Source: Xestospongia bergquistia
Lineage: Eukaryota > Porifera > Demospongiae > Haplosclerida > Petrosiidae
NCBI GenBank assembly: GCA_963965975.1
Contig: OZ014418.1
Location: 4,972,775 to 5,036,774 of the forward strand
Reading direction: 5' to 3'
Length of the DNA stretch: 64,000 nt
Shown here: positions 49,365-61,779 of the stretch, one piece after another
Numbering within the stretch: position 1 is the first letter of the stretch
Layout of the letters: every line of letters starts with the position of its first letter
The notes under the pieces: generated by a model
Told to the model about the DNA's origin: nothing
The model's input: the letters and a program-made list of their open reading frames with translations, nothing else
Databases searched by the model: none
Translations under genes and position numbers: made by a program

Positions 49365-49491
49365 TCATACTGCATTCCTATACTTCATGAATTCTTTTGA
49401 AAACTTTATTCCTTTGTAATAATTACATGCATTTTTTGGGCTTGTAGTTCCTTTGAGCAATATTTCATAGAATTTAGCACGTCGATATTCA
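49365..49491 (-). CDS. INTS13: possible alternative last exon of INTS13
   Basis: The INTS13 exon-17 stop lies inside a strong donor (AG|GTAAGG, exon end 49632). If that donor is used, the acceptor ending ATTTTTCAG gives a 127-bp exon here. The phase is right: 1 + 42 x 3 bases, including a TGA stop at 49365-49367. It adds residues beginning SEYRRAKFYEILL. The known human C-terminus shows no obvious counterpart, so this may be a lineage-specific extension or a chance frame. Confidence 0.4.
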
Positions 49492-49627
49492 CTGAAAAAT
49501 TGAATTGGATTACTTTTAACAGCAGTACATATAAATCAAAATAGGCTTTAAGCTAAACCCTTTCCTCCATATATTAATTTATAGATACAAAATCAGCAAA
49601 TAACATGTAATTACTAATTACTATCCC

Positions 49628-52600
49628 TTACCTATCACTTCCACTCTTCATAAAGGTATACAACTCTGCTCTGTTAGACTGACATGTTATTCTTCCTTTA
49701 AACTCTGGGTGACCAGCAGAAGCCTTAGCATTCAGTTGGGTAGTCCATATTGAAAGCAAAGAAGCCACTGGCTTAGCTATGTAAAACAGTTCACAGTTTA
49801 ACATTAGTTTGATGTTAAATACACACAATTGTAAGACTGAGTTTTGCAATCCAATAAGTATACCTGGTATGGGATAAGGAGCATTACGTAAACCCTTACT
49901 CCTAGACATATGAATCGATTCACTGCCACAATCTTCTTCTTGAACTTTCTTTACTAACTCTTGTATATGTATATCATCTAAATCAAAGTGAAAACATAAA
50001 GAGTCATTGACATCAGTAGTGATTCACATGTGAAGGGCTGGAAAAAATGGCTGCTTCATAATGTATTATTTATTAACCTTCAAGCCTGTACATCAATACT
50101 TCTAGTTTGGTCAGAAATCATTGCTACATAATTGTAAGAAAACTAGTAAAGAGCTTAACTAACTGTCTTGCTTCTGGTTCATATGGTTTTAGAAGAAGAG
50201 TTAGGTCAACACTATCAGCAGAAATGATGATTTAATTACCAAATGCATCATTTTAACAGGGTATTGCACTGCCTTTTTCTATTATTGTCTATGTGATTGC
50301 CATATTGTCTAAATCCTGTCGCAATAACAATGCTACCATGCTTGCAGCAAACTGACCAATGAAATTGTTTGATTTCAGGTTTATAAATATCATATTAATA
50401 CTTATAAGTAGCATGGGAGGTTTTATAAGTAAAAGTGTTCACAAACACTTATAATTTCCCGAGCAATGATGTTTTGTCATGTGAGTATTGCGTAAGAGTA
50501 GTTTGTATGGTGAGAATTTTATTAACGATTACTACATTAATTGAAGGATGATGAATTGATTGTAGATGAACATGTTAATATAATTCCTATTAAATTCACC
50601 AAACAATAAATTGATAATGCCAAATGTTTCAGTAGTTAGTACAATAATAAACATGAAAATGCTCAAGACAACTCTACACTAGATGCTACACTACAAACTT
50701 CAAATTCCAGAAATGATTGCTGAATTGTGTGTATATGCAGATTAATCTGGAATATGAGATAGGTGAACCTTTCTTGTGATTGATGGACAGTTGTACTCCC
50801 ATACTGTGTACTTTATATATGATCTGCAGTTTGTGATCATTTCATTTCACTATCTCAAGTTTTCTTAAAGCCAATGAACTCACTTTGGCCATCTATGGTG
50901 TGTATGTTCTAAAACACCGGTACCTGAGTATACCACAACAGACTTCATATAAGGGATTTGGGAATACTCTTTGCCAGCCCTCTCTTTGTATCTCCAAAAT
51001 GAACTTTAAAAGCCAAACATAAAGAATATCCACAGAACAGAGACATGGTAAAACTGAGTAGTCACATTTCTGTTCTTTTTTGTCCAATCTCATATATATA
51101 TTATATATATAGACTGGTCATCAACTCTAACAATTCTCAAGATTTGGGTTAGCAACATAGAAATAGTTTAATCTTCAGATCTTTCTACTCAATTCTGTAA
51201 GATGCTCTTTCTCACAATCACAGAAGGTTACAAGTAAATGGTCTAAGTATCAGTCCATAAATAATATGTGATTATCTTACTCAAAGATCCAATGTTTAGA
51301 GACCTGTAATAAGTGATTTCAGCTAATATAAAATTTTTATATTATATACTGTTTAGTTTTAAAACTTTAAATCCATGAATTAATTTTCTTAGTCTGATCA
51401 CTAAGTAATTAAGCTAAACATACAAGTATTAAATGAAGTTCATATGCAAAGTTGTGAATGATTGGTTAAGAATTTTTTTCATTGCTACTTCTCTCCAGTT
51501 ATTCAACAGGGTTCATTTGTAAAAGGTATCACCCAAGGGTCACAGACCCAAGGGTGATAATTTCATAAAATTCCAAGTCAGCAAACTAATATAGCACATA
51601 CAGACCAATGAACAATGATATATCTGATACATTATTATGAGATTCATAGCCACCATTGCTCCAAAAAAAGGACATGGTCATCAAGCAGTATTCTTTTAAG
51701 GTCAAACTAGAAAAACAATCTTATACACATTGTACAGACTATGAAACTCATTATCACGTGTGTGTATGTGTGCGTGTTAAATTAAAAATGCTATTTAAAT
51801 TTAAAGTCTTAAATGTGTTTTTTAAAACTGCAAATTAGGAAATTCGTAATATCTTGAGTTGGCAGGTTTATATATTATTACATATAGATTGATAAGCATG
51901 ACATAACTTACTACGAGATTCATTAACTACCATTGCTCCAAAAATAGTATGTGACCATCAAATAGCATTTTTATGTTCTATATAGAAATGATAATCCCAT
52001 AAAAATTGTGTGGACTATGAACCTCATTATAATGTGTGAATGTTCAGAATTTTATGTTTTATAACCTGCCAACTAGGGAATTTATAAAATCCTGACTCGG
52101 CAGGCTTATGCAACACATATAGACTAATAAACTGTGATATATCTGATATTACTTATCATGAGATTTGTACTAACCTACAGCTTTGCATCATAAAAAGTGT
52201 GTGGCTGTTAAAGAAAACCCTTTAAAATTACAAGCTAGATGATTTATAGAAGGCATATTGACCCATTAACAATGACAGAACTTGTACTTGAGTTTGTCAT
52301 AACATTTATATAAACTTGCCACCATGCATTTTTTTGAAGAAGGTACTAGTCATTTCAGCTCTTGGGTTTTATATTTGAACCTTGGAGATATTTTGGCTTT
52401 ATAGTTTAGTATTTAAGACCATTGTAATCACACCAATTATGATTCTTTTAGGAGGTCTTAATGCACTATATGAGTAATGAAAAATATTAAGAAAAGAAAG
52501 ACGTAGGGATGACAATGCCAAATCCTTGTAAGGTAGGGATGAATGCATAAATCTGTACAGGAATCCCTATATAAGTAATCAATCAATCAGTCATAAATGT

Positions 52601-55600
52601 CATTGAAAGACTATATAGCAGTATCTATATCCATGTATTGGTATTAGAGGCAATTCTGGATGCACTGATACCACTGAGGGATTTTATGCAGATATATAAT
52701 AGTATTTAATATTCAAGTTATAGAAATTTTAGAGTGGATTTGGGTATTCATCCCTACCTTGTTTCTTTCCTTTTTGACATTGTCATTATTACGACTATTT
52801 TATACTTTTAAAGGATTTATTAATTATTTCTCTTCTTTTTTAGTACATGCAAGTGCATTCGGTTTGAGCTATGAGTAAAGAATCACTTCTTTTGCTATAG
52901 AGTTTATATATAAAATGTTTCTATAGCTGTAATTTTTGATAAAGCAGCTTGTGACTCCAACAGCTACAATCCCTTTTCCAGCAATAACCCAGAGCACAAA
53001 AAACTGGAGTGAATGTAAGCAACAAAAACACCTCGACTCATTTCTTCATGTGGTATTGTTCACTAGCATGCTCAGATTTAAGAGTAACAGTATTAACATT
53101 AATTGACTTCATAACTATAACATTAATAATATTCTTCATTGATAAAGATTAAAATAAGCAAAGTTGATGGTTGATACTGAGTTCAAGAAATTATCATTTT
53201 ATGAGCAATGTCAAATTTTTAGGATGCTGTGAGGCCTATTCCCAAGTAACGATTTTCTATAATCAAAAGCCATTATGAAAAGTCTCTTCTAGTATAGGAG
53301 AAGGATTAGAAAAAGAAAGAGGAACAAATTGCCACTGCAATAGTTCCTAGGTCTCCATTTTTACAAGACTTAATGAAGTTATTGCAAGTCTTACTACCCG
53401 TGAAAAGACTTGATAATGGCAAGTAGGTGCTTAAAAGCCAACAAGTGAACTTCAAGAGTTATTAGAAAGTGTCATAGTGTACTAAAAGCAGTGGCCATCT
53501 GTACTGGACATATGTGGAACTGCCTAGAATCATAGTGGCTGTACCAGCCTGAACATAAATAATGTGAGTACACATACAGTCCAAAACATTAGACTGATTG
53601 GCAATCAAATATTTATGCAGCAAACATGTAATATTACATTTTAAAGACTTTCTATAGCACAATTCTACATGTACCTTTTTTATCATGTGTTGATTTGATA
53701 GACTGACTACTTGGAGACTGGCTTGCAGCATGACTGATAAACTCATATAGCATCCTGTGTTGTTCAGATAATCCACAATATTTCCCGGAAATAGCCTCGA
53801 GTTCGTTCCATAATAAATGATACTGTTCATCTCTGAAATAAAAAATAAGTTTTTGCTTTAAATAATTGAGTAAACTTCACAAAACTCTTATAATATAACA
53901 GTCAATTTGTTCTGATTAAAAAAAAGAATTTATTCGGTAGCTGATATACTGATAACAGGTCCATAGCAGCAATACAAGTCAAGTGAAAAACAATTATTTG
54001 AGTATTGCAAATGAGTGTACAGCTTAGCTTAAAAAGTAGCCAAAAAGATGAAGCATTAATTAAGGCTAAACTAATTGACACAGATAGGTTTCAGTCAACA
54101 AAGTCAAAACAGACATGAAAACATTGCTATAACCTCTATGGTCAGATACACAACACTATTTTATGCTTAAGATAATGTGTCAGCACTCCATAAGTCACGA
54201 AGATGTGAAAAGTAAATGAACTCTTTAAAACATTAGAGTGATTACTTTTTCATGAGAGTTTAACCTACTGATAAAGTCTAAAGCAATGCTAATGGCCATT
54301 TTTGTCACAAAAAGTCTTGTTGAGAGTTTCCAAAGCAACCATTAACAACATTAATTGTACGTAGTCCATCTCTCAATAAAACACACAGAATATGTATATT
54401 CATATTGCAATGACAGACAAAACCACAAGTTGCTATGAAATATTTAATGGATCTCTTTCAATTATCTAATTATTTCACTATATATAGATCTATAAGAAGC
54501 AAATTCTTAACAGTGTTATGTACCTTTTGGCACTACCTCTTGTTCTTGTACCTGATGAGGGTATGGGCAAAGGGTCATTATTTTCCTCTTTGTATTGAAG
54601 TGTTGTAATTATCTAAGATTTTAGAAGACAATCTGTTAATAACTTGTTAACTCCTGCACACTCTGTAAATTTGAGTTTGATTCCGGACTCAGAGTAACAT
54701 TGCAAGAAAGGAATAAGTTAGAGAAACTAACATTCATTACTTAAAATATATAAAAAATAGAATGCTCGCCATTAAGGAATAAAGTGAATGGCATTTTTCA
54801 CATTCCAACATGACATGATGTCACACATAATTTGCATATTATGAACAAATTCTTATGCAAGCATTTTCTAACTGTTTCAAAAACATTCAGAAAATAGGAA
54901 ATAACTTTAATAACAAAAGTCAGAAAGTTTAATAAAGAGACAATGGTAAAGACCTTCCATGAGATTTGAAAAAACAGTAATTCAACCACTAACAAAATGT
55001 CAATCTTGGCAATAGTTTAAAGGAAAGAAGTCTACTAGAAATCCCTAACAAACTATTAACATCCTTCATGTCATATACATGTGTAGCTCTACATGTAGCT
55101 GAAACATTTATGTATCAAAATGCAACCTGTACAAGTAGCAGAAATGGTCAAAGACACTAAATAGCCTTATTAAATCAAAACATCACAAAACTCTTCAATA
55201 TATGTAAAAACATTTTACTAAGCCACACCCACGTTGACTGTGTAATAAAATTGCAGCATAATAACAAGCAACCAGTTCCACAAAGTGGAATGTTAATCTA
55301 TTCACTCCACTCAAGTGTTATTTGAATAGTTATTATTATGAATTCATTAATTATAATTAAATCTGAACATGCTTGTAAACAGAGATGAAGGTTTCTATAG
55401 CTAAAGAATATATAGAGAGAACCAAGCTAGCAAGAAGCTTGGAACATGATCACTAACACCCATTGTTGAAGTGCTCATGACTAGGGTTAATAAAATTCAT
55501 TGGTTGCTATATGATGTGGTTCAATTTCTTTGATCATTGCAATAACATGACTAAAACAAACAAGGGGCAAGGTTGTAATTCCCCAAAACATAAAATAGGG

Positions 55601-55890
55601 GGGGAGGGGGCAAAGACCCCTATATAAATACTAAGTGTTACTCGCAATATTACATGCTCCAGTGAAGTACCTGTAAACTCACATGTAAGTGAAAACTTTG
55701 AAGCCATTACTATTAAGCTTATAGCAAAAAAATGATGAAAATTATGTTTAACCCTTCAAAGTCCAAAATTAACAAAAAAAGGCAAACATTGCCATGCACT
55801 TGTTACTTATGGTTGAATATTTTGAATTGAATTCTTGCCCTTTTCCTGTCCAACATTGCCTGAACCACTCCTAAAACAAATATACCCATG

Positions 55891-55947
<57 letters not shown>

Positions 55948-58900
55948 CATACACAAAATCCATAGTCCAAAACAATTATGGGACTGCCTGGAATGCATAG
56001 GTAATTAAAAGTAATGAAAATTTTTAAAAATGAAAGATAACGTAGGAATGGCAATGCCAAATATAAAAGAAACAAGGTAGGGATGAATAAATAATTCCAT
56101 ACAAAAATCTCTACAGAAGTAGGCAAATCTTAATTGAAATAATGGAAAAATGATTAGCAGTATATTAAAATTAATACAGCTATACAAACTCCTATCCTGG
56201 ATTTAATAAGCATGGTTACCACTGCTGATACTACTAGACAGTCTTTATTGACAAATATACCATATTTAATCAAAAAATTTGTAAGACTGATATTGATTGG
56301 CTATTTATGCAGAGATTATGTGTGGATTTGTGTATTTAGCCCTACCTTGTTTCTTTCCTTTTTAGCATTGTCATTTCTATATCTTTCATTCTATAAAAGT
56401 TTTTTTCAATATACCGTAAATTTACAATCTATTTTAACTTCACGATTAATTCATAATACACTATACCTTTTTACATGATTCAAGCTCAATTTCTGACAGA
56501 GCAAGATGATGAATTACACTGAGTAAAGGTTCTAGTTCCTGTAGAAGTCAATAGGTAATTAATAAATAGTTTATACACAATGCCTTACTTGTGTCATGCT
56601 GTAGGCAACAGTATCACTGAACACAAGTGGCCAGTGACGAGTCATTCTTTCCAAATTAGATTTAGCTATATAAATTTATAAGTACATACTTGTTTGACAA
56701 TGTGTGTGTATGTGACTGACAAGAACTCACCCATCTGTATTGGGTAAATACTAGGAATCTTGGTTCTTTCAACAGGATAAGGAACTAACATGTTATCATT
56801 GACCAGTAAACTAAAGTCCTATAAGTTTACCAATACAAATACTACACAACCTTTTATGTTACCGATATCCTATAATCAGTAATACGTCCACCCCAGCCTT
56901 CACTAATAGAAGGAGATTCATCTAGATGGCTCCGTCCACCAGGAAGACAATGCAAAAAGATAGCACCTGTCAAAAACATGCATAATGATTTTCTACTTCT
57001 TAGGCATAAAGGGATAAACATAAGTCTTACACAATTTACCTCCACGACAACAGAGCAAATGAGTAATTAATTTAGTTGAAGTATTTTTCCTGGGTTGTTC
57101 TAATAGAACTGGTTTGCCGGATAAAACAAAGTTAATAAGACATATTGTTGGGCGACTTGTCACCTACAATAGCATTAAGTTATATCAATGTAGGTCATTT
57201 ATTCCTTACATCAACCGGTGTAACTCTATAGAGACTAGAACAGTATTGAAGATCTAATGACAATGATTTAGGAGTTGACCAACGCAACATGACCATCTCT
57301 TTAGTAGAGTCAGTAGAATTAGTCTGAGATGTATGTTGATAGCCTGGAAATATTGAAAATACTAAATTAAAAAAAAATGAATGAAATACCAGCTCTAAAG
57401 ATATCTCTGTGAGCATCCTCTTTATGAATTAATTCAACATCATAATTAAAGGATCCTCCTCCACTTTGTTCTTCCTACACTGATAATATACAAATGTAGA
57501 TGTGTTTTAGGTTTTTACCTTCATTGGTATATTAGTGACTATGCTTGACCTTAAGGCAAAGTGCATCTTTACTAAGTCTATTGTTTTTCCTATTAGTTGA
57601 TTGGCTGGATATGAATATACTGCCATTGATAAATCATTTAGTACCTGAAACACAATTATATAGGATCAGTAGTTATTGTCCTACCTATATCTATACATAT
57701 ATCTGTCTCAATACATGAAGTATGCATGTGCAAATGTTGCACATCTATCAGGCATGTGTAAGCAGTATGAAGGTGAATAAGATCAAAGACTAGGTCATAA
57801 GATAGGTATACAGAAATTATGCTACAAATGATATAGTTTACTCTTTGTCCATGGACAGAATAAGAGATCAAAGTTGGATTTGTAACGAAATCTAGCTTAT
57901 GACTGTGCAAGGCAAACCTTGCTTATCCACATATTTCTAGATAATATTAATGGAAAAGAAACAGTTGTGAACAGAGAATGCTATTTCATTATAACTAAAC
58001 TATCTCCTACTTCTGGCAGTAAGAATATAGACTATTTCCTGCTTTAATTTCAATTTGAAAGATCCAGGATCATTATTATAGGATGGATAAGCCTGTTACT
58101 ATAATTCTAACTATGATGTATTGATTTTTGTTGTTGTCAAGAACTCATGAATCATGGAATAATTCCAAGTTCCTTGCTACTTTTCTGTTATTGCTCTCTA
58201 TAGTATAATATGCAAGAACAAATTTTGTGAGCTGGTTAAACATGGAACCTCATCACCTTCCAGCACATCATAGCTTTTGCTACTGACTATCAAGGTACTT
58301 GCATTTAAAAAAATAAGCAAACAAGCAAATAAAAACATTTTTTAAAGACGTAAACAGTTAATGTCAGTCCAATGCAAACAATGCAAACAAAATAGTAGAA
58401 ATGGTAATTGCATCATCCCACAGGTGGCACAAACAACTTAGGATATTTACCAACTATCTAAATCACTTAAACAATATCATTGATATGTTGTTGCATTCTG
58501 TGCCAGTGCTATTATGTAGGGATAATGCAATTGCCATCCCTACAATCTTGTTTATTGGACTGATATTAACAATGTTTACATTTGTTTCATTTTTAGAAAA
58601 GATTTTGTTTATTTGTTTATAATAGAGTAGTACTTTTTAAATTTGCATTATCAAAAATCATTGTATTCCCTTAAAAGTACTGTTTTACTTACTGAATGTG
58701 ATGGGGTGTCCAGTATGTCACAATGAGTGCCAGATACATGTGAATTTACAATCACAACTTCACATCTTTGAATGGGCAGTCTAAACAATACACGTGAATC
58801 ATTAAACATTGTAGTTCTAAATATGTATGGATGACTCAGATAAAAAACACAATCTTCATTCTGATGTCATACCAAACTTTATAATGATCGACAATTTCGG

Positions 58901-61710
58901 AAAACCATAAGGGACTTTATTATTCACCAAGGTTCTAATATTACCGTATGGAATTAATTAAGTAGTACTAGTACTAAAAGCTCAATTTTCTTTTTTTCAG
59001 GAAAGCTAGCTTCATAGTCCCTTCATCTACAAAGATACTTCAAACATCAAAAACTCACTTTTAAAAGAAGATAAGCAAACTTAACAGTTTATACTTCTAG
59101 GGCATAATAGAATAAGTGATTTCTGCAGGATCTATAGCAAATTCCTTCAACTGCCATCTTGCCTGTGAGTTACCCACTATGATCTAACAATGCTAGATAA
59201 GACATCTGGCACTTTCTTATATTACCAACAGATTATCTTGACATTAGACTAAAGAAGCTAGTACTAGCAAAAGCAATGGCTTAAAGTTATAGATAGTGGT
59301 GTACTAAAATGCCTTCACTTGTCTTTGCAGTCTTGTTTAATTATTCACTATAACATTAAAGTATGTACAACTTGCCTGGCAGGATCATGTTTCTGTTTTA
59401 TGTCTGCATTTTCAACTCTTAACAAGTTCACTGCAGTCTTCTCAATCTCTTTTAAGTCACTTTGTCTTAAGGGAATAAAAGCAAGTTCATTATTATTATA
59501 AAGAGATAATTATAGACAGAAATGACAGTTCATAATAAATGACATAATGGATATTGTTAGCTAGTGCATACAAAAACTAGGGTACTAATGGTTGAAACTG
59601 ATTCCCAAATTAGCAAACATCAGATGTTACATTGTATGCAGTAATTGGTTTACCCATTTAAACAACAAAATAAGATAATTCTTCCTTGATTAACAGGAGG
59701 TTTCCTCATGGGACCCAAAGATAAACTGACAGCATACTGTGTAGCAGTGAGCTGAGCTAAACATCTCATACCAAACTGAAGACCTTGGAGTATACTGGTC
59801 ATATGACTACGAGCATGAGGAGCCGATGAAGAAGAGAGAACAGGAAATCCGAACTTCTGAAACCCTCCCTGAACCTAATTAACAATCCTATCATGAAACA
59901 CTGTAATAAAAAGACCTTAGTTAATTCTTGATCTTCATCTCTCCATGTGTTGATAGGATGACATTTCATTTCATCAGCGGCAGCCACACACACCTATATA
60001 ATAAATAAATATTGAAAAATAATGAGGAGCATCAATACTTAACATCTGTTTTGTTAACTTTGACCTCCAAATTTATACCATAACTTTGACTTCTACCAAT
60101 CATAAAGTAACAAAATTACGAAAATACCTCTTTCTGTTAACTTAGTGTAAGTCTATAGAATTTTTGTTAGCCAAATTAAAGCTTTTGTGGTCTCTCCTAT
60201 TTTAAATATCAAAGGTATTTTTGATAGTTACTGAATAGTTTTGCTAAGATGATAAACACTGTGCAAGTGTTCATTGATAAAATGCATCATGCATGAGTTA
60301 CGTCATTGTGAATGCAAGAAAGTCATTCCTTTTATATAGCATTTCTGGTTCATGATTTCCTAAATAGTTAGCACCTAGTTTTTGGTATTTACAAGGCCTT
60401 TTGAATAGTGTAGGCCATCTCTCTCTAGCTCATTCCTAGCCAGGGTCATAACACTGAGTTAGTGTTCATTCTTAATAGGAATAAAGTATATGATATTGTT
60501 ATTCTATCATCCCTGTACACATGACAATAAGTGAATTAATTAAATTCTATTGTGACCACCGCATGATCATTGTGACCTATTAAACTCTATTTAATTGTTT
60601 TTAATAGTCTCTTTGTATGTTCAAAGTATAAAAATTCAATGTACTCTTGTGGCATTTTTAAAATTACTCTCAAGATTATTTTATTTTATTTTTTGTCAAA
60701 GACTTTGATTTGTTACCACTTGTTAATTGCTGCTTGGGTTATACAGTGAAGTTTTATCCTGAGTTCAATGAATTGAGCACTGAAGGTATGAGATTTGATA
60801 AATTAGTCAAATCCACACAAAGGAGAAGGAACATCCATGCAAACTCACATTTGAAGCTAGGCGTCATAAATATCACATAAATCCTAAGACCTCTTGGTAA
60901 TGTATTGATACTTCAAGATGTTTCTTTTCTAGTTTATGAGTGTGCATTTAAAAAAACATCCAAGAGGAGAAATGTAACTTCAATTTTGTCTTAGACAGTT
61001 GAAGATTTGATTTGTGAGTTCCTGAGGAGACTTACTACAGAGGCCTTGATTCAAGAAGTTATGAAGCTTGTTACTTACATTTGTAGAAAAAGTTATAGGG
61101 CCTATGTAAAGGTATTGAAATTGTACATCGAGCTTCAAGAACATGAAAATTAATCTTTTTAGTTAAAAATTATTTTAGCAATAAAGAATCCATCTAAGGG
61201 CTTAAATCACTCAGTACTAATACTAAATAATAAACAAGCCATTGTTTGGGCTAAATCCAGACATAAAAGTTTTAACAATTTCTTCTTCTTTTATGGGCAT
61301 TCAAATCTAAATACTAATTGGGATCATGTACAATCATGTGCCAATCACATAACACAAACAATTTGATCGATCTAGAACCCTAAGTTTGGATGCAAGTTTA
61401 CCAAGACATTCCCTCGCCTTGAAGAACATCTGCTTTCAAGACAAATTACAAAGATACTGCATCAACTTGTACATGTTTGATATGTCAGAATTGCTTATTC
61501 TACTCTTACCTGATATTGATCTGGGAACAGATCAAAGATTATTCGACAGTATTCAATAACAGCTTCAACACAACTTGTCCATAATGTTTTAACAATGGTT
61601 TTGGGACCCGACCCATGTTTACCACCAACTTTGAGATCTAATAGAATCTGAGCACCGCCAGATAAGGCAGACAGAGCATTTCCACACACAATGACAACTG
61701 TTTTGTCCAT
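49628..61710 (-). CDS. INTS13: Integrator complex subunit 13 (Asunder), 17 exons
   Basis: Exons in transcript order: 61710-61510, 59993-59916, 59874-59654, 59465-59376, 58780-58693, 57644-57519, 57474-57390, 57343-57210, 57163-57040, 56966-56863, 56818-56731, 56665-56589, 56538-56467, 54612-54524, 53832-53675, 49977-49864, 49776-49628. All phases agree and give 665 residues (human about 706). Recognised blocks in order: [20 protein letters not shown] in exon 1, [12 protein letters not shown] across exons 6-7, [16 protein letters not shown] in exon 8, [15 protein letters not shown] in exon 10, [13 protein letters not shown] in exon 15, [11 protein letters not shown] and [13 protein letters not shown] in exon 17. 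INTS13 works with INTS10 and INTS14 in Integrator, which acts in snRNA 3' processing and promoter-proximal termination in the nucleus. The C-terminal block corresponds to the motif that binds the cleavage module. Start M at 61710 aligns best with the human start; an in-frame ATG at 61773 would add 21 residues. Intron 4 has a GC donor. The charged linker before exon 16 is shorter than in human, so an exon may be missing in the 3.7-kb intron 15. Confidence 0.93.
51527..51559. repeat. 33-bp inverted repeat
   Basis: TATCACCCAAGGGTC and GACCCAAGGGTGATA flank ACA and pair at 13 of 15 positions. It lies just before the degenerate tandem repeat and may mark its edge. Confidence 0.6.
51560..52400. repeat. 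degenerate tandem repeat, three to four copies of about 250-280 bp
   Basis: Similar blocks recur in order. One landmark is CCATTGCTCCAAAAA near 51653 and 51930, with a weaker match near 52175. Others are GATATATCTGATA with ATGAGATT, and a TCAGCAAACT/GGCAGGTTTA/GGCAGGCTTA landmark. A fourth, weaker copy begins near 52255 (CATTAACAATGACAG). The blocks are well diverged, so the duplication is old. Confidence 0.65.
52502..52793. mobile_element. MITE copy 1, GTAGGGATGAAT family
   Basis: The ends are inverted and composite. The left end reads CGTAGGGATGACAATG followed by AAGGTAGGGATGAAT. The right end is the inverse, ATTCATCCCTACCTT followed by CATTGTCATTATTACG. It lies in INTS13 intron 15. A relative with the same end structure lies at about 56029-56390. 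No coding capacity. The superfamily is not identified and target duplications are unclear. Confidence 0.7.
55891..55942. repeat. (TA)n microsatellite
   Basis: About 25 TA dinucleotides followed by a short CATA run. The long Tyr/Ile frames read across it are artefacts. Confidence 0.95.
56029..56390. mobile_element. MITE copy 2, GTAGGGATGAAT family
   Basis: The left end reads AATGAAAGATAACGTAGG, then GGCAATGCCAAA and AAACAAGGTAGGGATGAAT. The right end is the inverse, with CCCTACCTTGTTTCTTTCC, then GCATTGTCATTTC and ATATCTTTCATT. The interior (ACTGCTGATACTACTAGAC) resembles copy 1 (CACTGATACCACTGAG). Copies 1 and 2 share family structure. It lies in INTS13 intron 13. Confidence 0.75.
57645..58692. 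other. intron 5 of INTS13
   Basis: About 1.05 kb, AT-rich. It holds a near-palindrome at about 58517-58544 (GTAGGGAT, CAATTG core, ATCCCTAC), possibly a remnant of the MITE family above. No coding block is recognised. Confidence 0.5.
58781..59375 (-). other. intron 4 of INTS13 with a GC donor
   Basis: The donor reads CCAG|GCAAGT and the acceptor TTTAG. Only this GC donor keeps the frame: AG from exon 4 plus A from exon 5 makes an arginine codon and gives [14 protein letters not shown]. The nearby GT two bases downstream would lead to a stop in exon 5. Confidence 0.8.
59994..61509. other. intron 1 of INTS13
   Basis: About 1.5 kb with GTAAGA donor and TATAG acceptor. AT-rich, with no recognised repeat or RNA gene. 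Confidence 0.6.
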
Positions 61711-61779
61711 CTTAGACACGTGGATTTTTAACCCCGAGTCTTTTCTTAGTAGACACGCCTCTTTATTTCTCACTTGAAG
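61711..61779. promoter_or_regulatory. compact bidirectional promoter of INTS13 and the PH gene
   Basis: Only 69 bp separate the proposed INTS13 start codon (61710, minus strand) from the PH-gene start codon (61780, plus strand). Both 5' ends must therefore overlap or lie very close. No TATA box is evident. A shared promoter is inferred from spacing alone; if INTS13 starts at the upstream ATG (61773) the gap is 6 bp. Confidence 0.65.

Larger units (their letters stand above)
49978..53674. other. intron 15 of INTS13 (3.7 kb)
   Basis: The largest intron of the gene. It contains a hairpin at 51527-51559, a degenerate tandem repeat at about 51560-52400 and a MITE at 52502-52793, all listed separately. 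The rest is AT-rich without recognised content. Confidence 0.6.
54613..56466. other. intron 13 of INTS13 (1.85 kb)
   Basis: Contains an AT dinucleotide run and the second MITE copy, listed separately. Near 55565-55615 a G-rich stretch (GGGGGGGAGGGGGC) resembles the subterminal zone of the hAT elements, but no ends were found. Nothing coding is seen. Confidence 0.55.

Noticed and set aside
54660-54700. tRNA-like B-box around TTTGATTCCGGACTC
   Set aside because: It lacks the GGTTCGA consensus, and no acceptor or anticodon arms could be folded around it.
55560-55620. Third hAT-like element suggested by a G-rich stretch
   Set aside because: No inverted ends or target duplication could be found around it.
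55803-56187. Overlapping minus-strand frames rich in Tyr-Ile repeats
   Set aside because: They read through the TA microsatellite and a MITE end inside an INTS13 intron.
58340-58390. Satellite-like words (GTTAATG, AATGCAAAC) in an INTS13 intron
   Set aside because: Only short AT-rich matches; the palindrome and monomer order are absent.
61711-61773. INTS13 start at the upstream in-frame ATG (61773)
   Set aside because: It would add 21 residues without a counterpart in the human protein and leave 6 bp to the opposing start codon; not excluded, but less likely.
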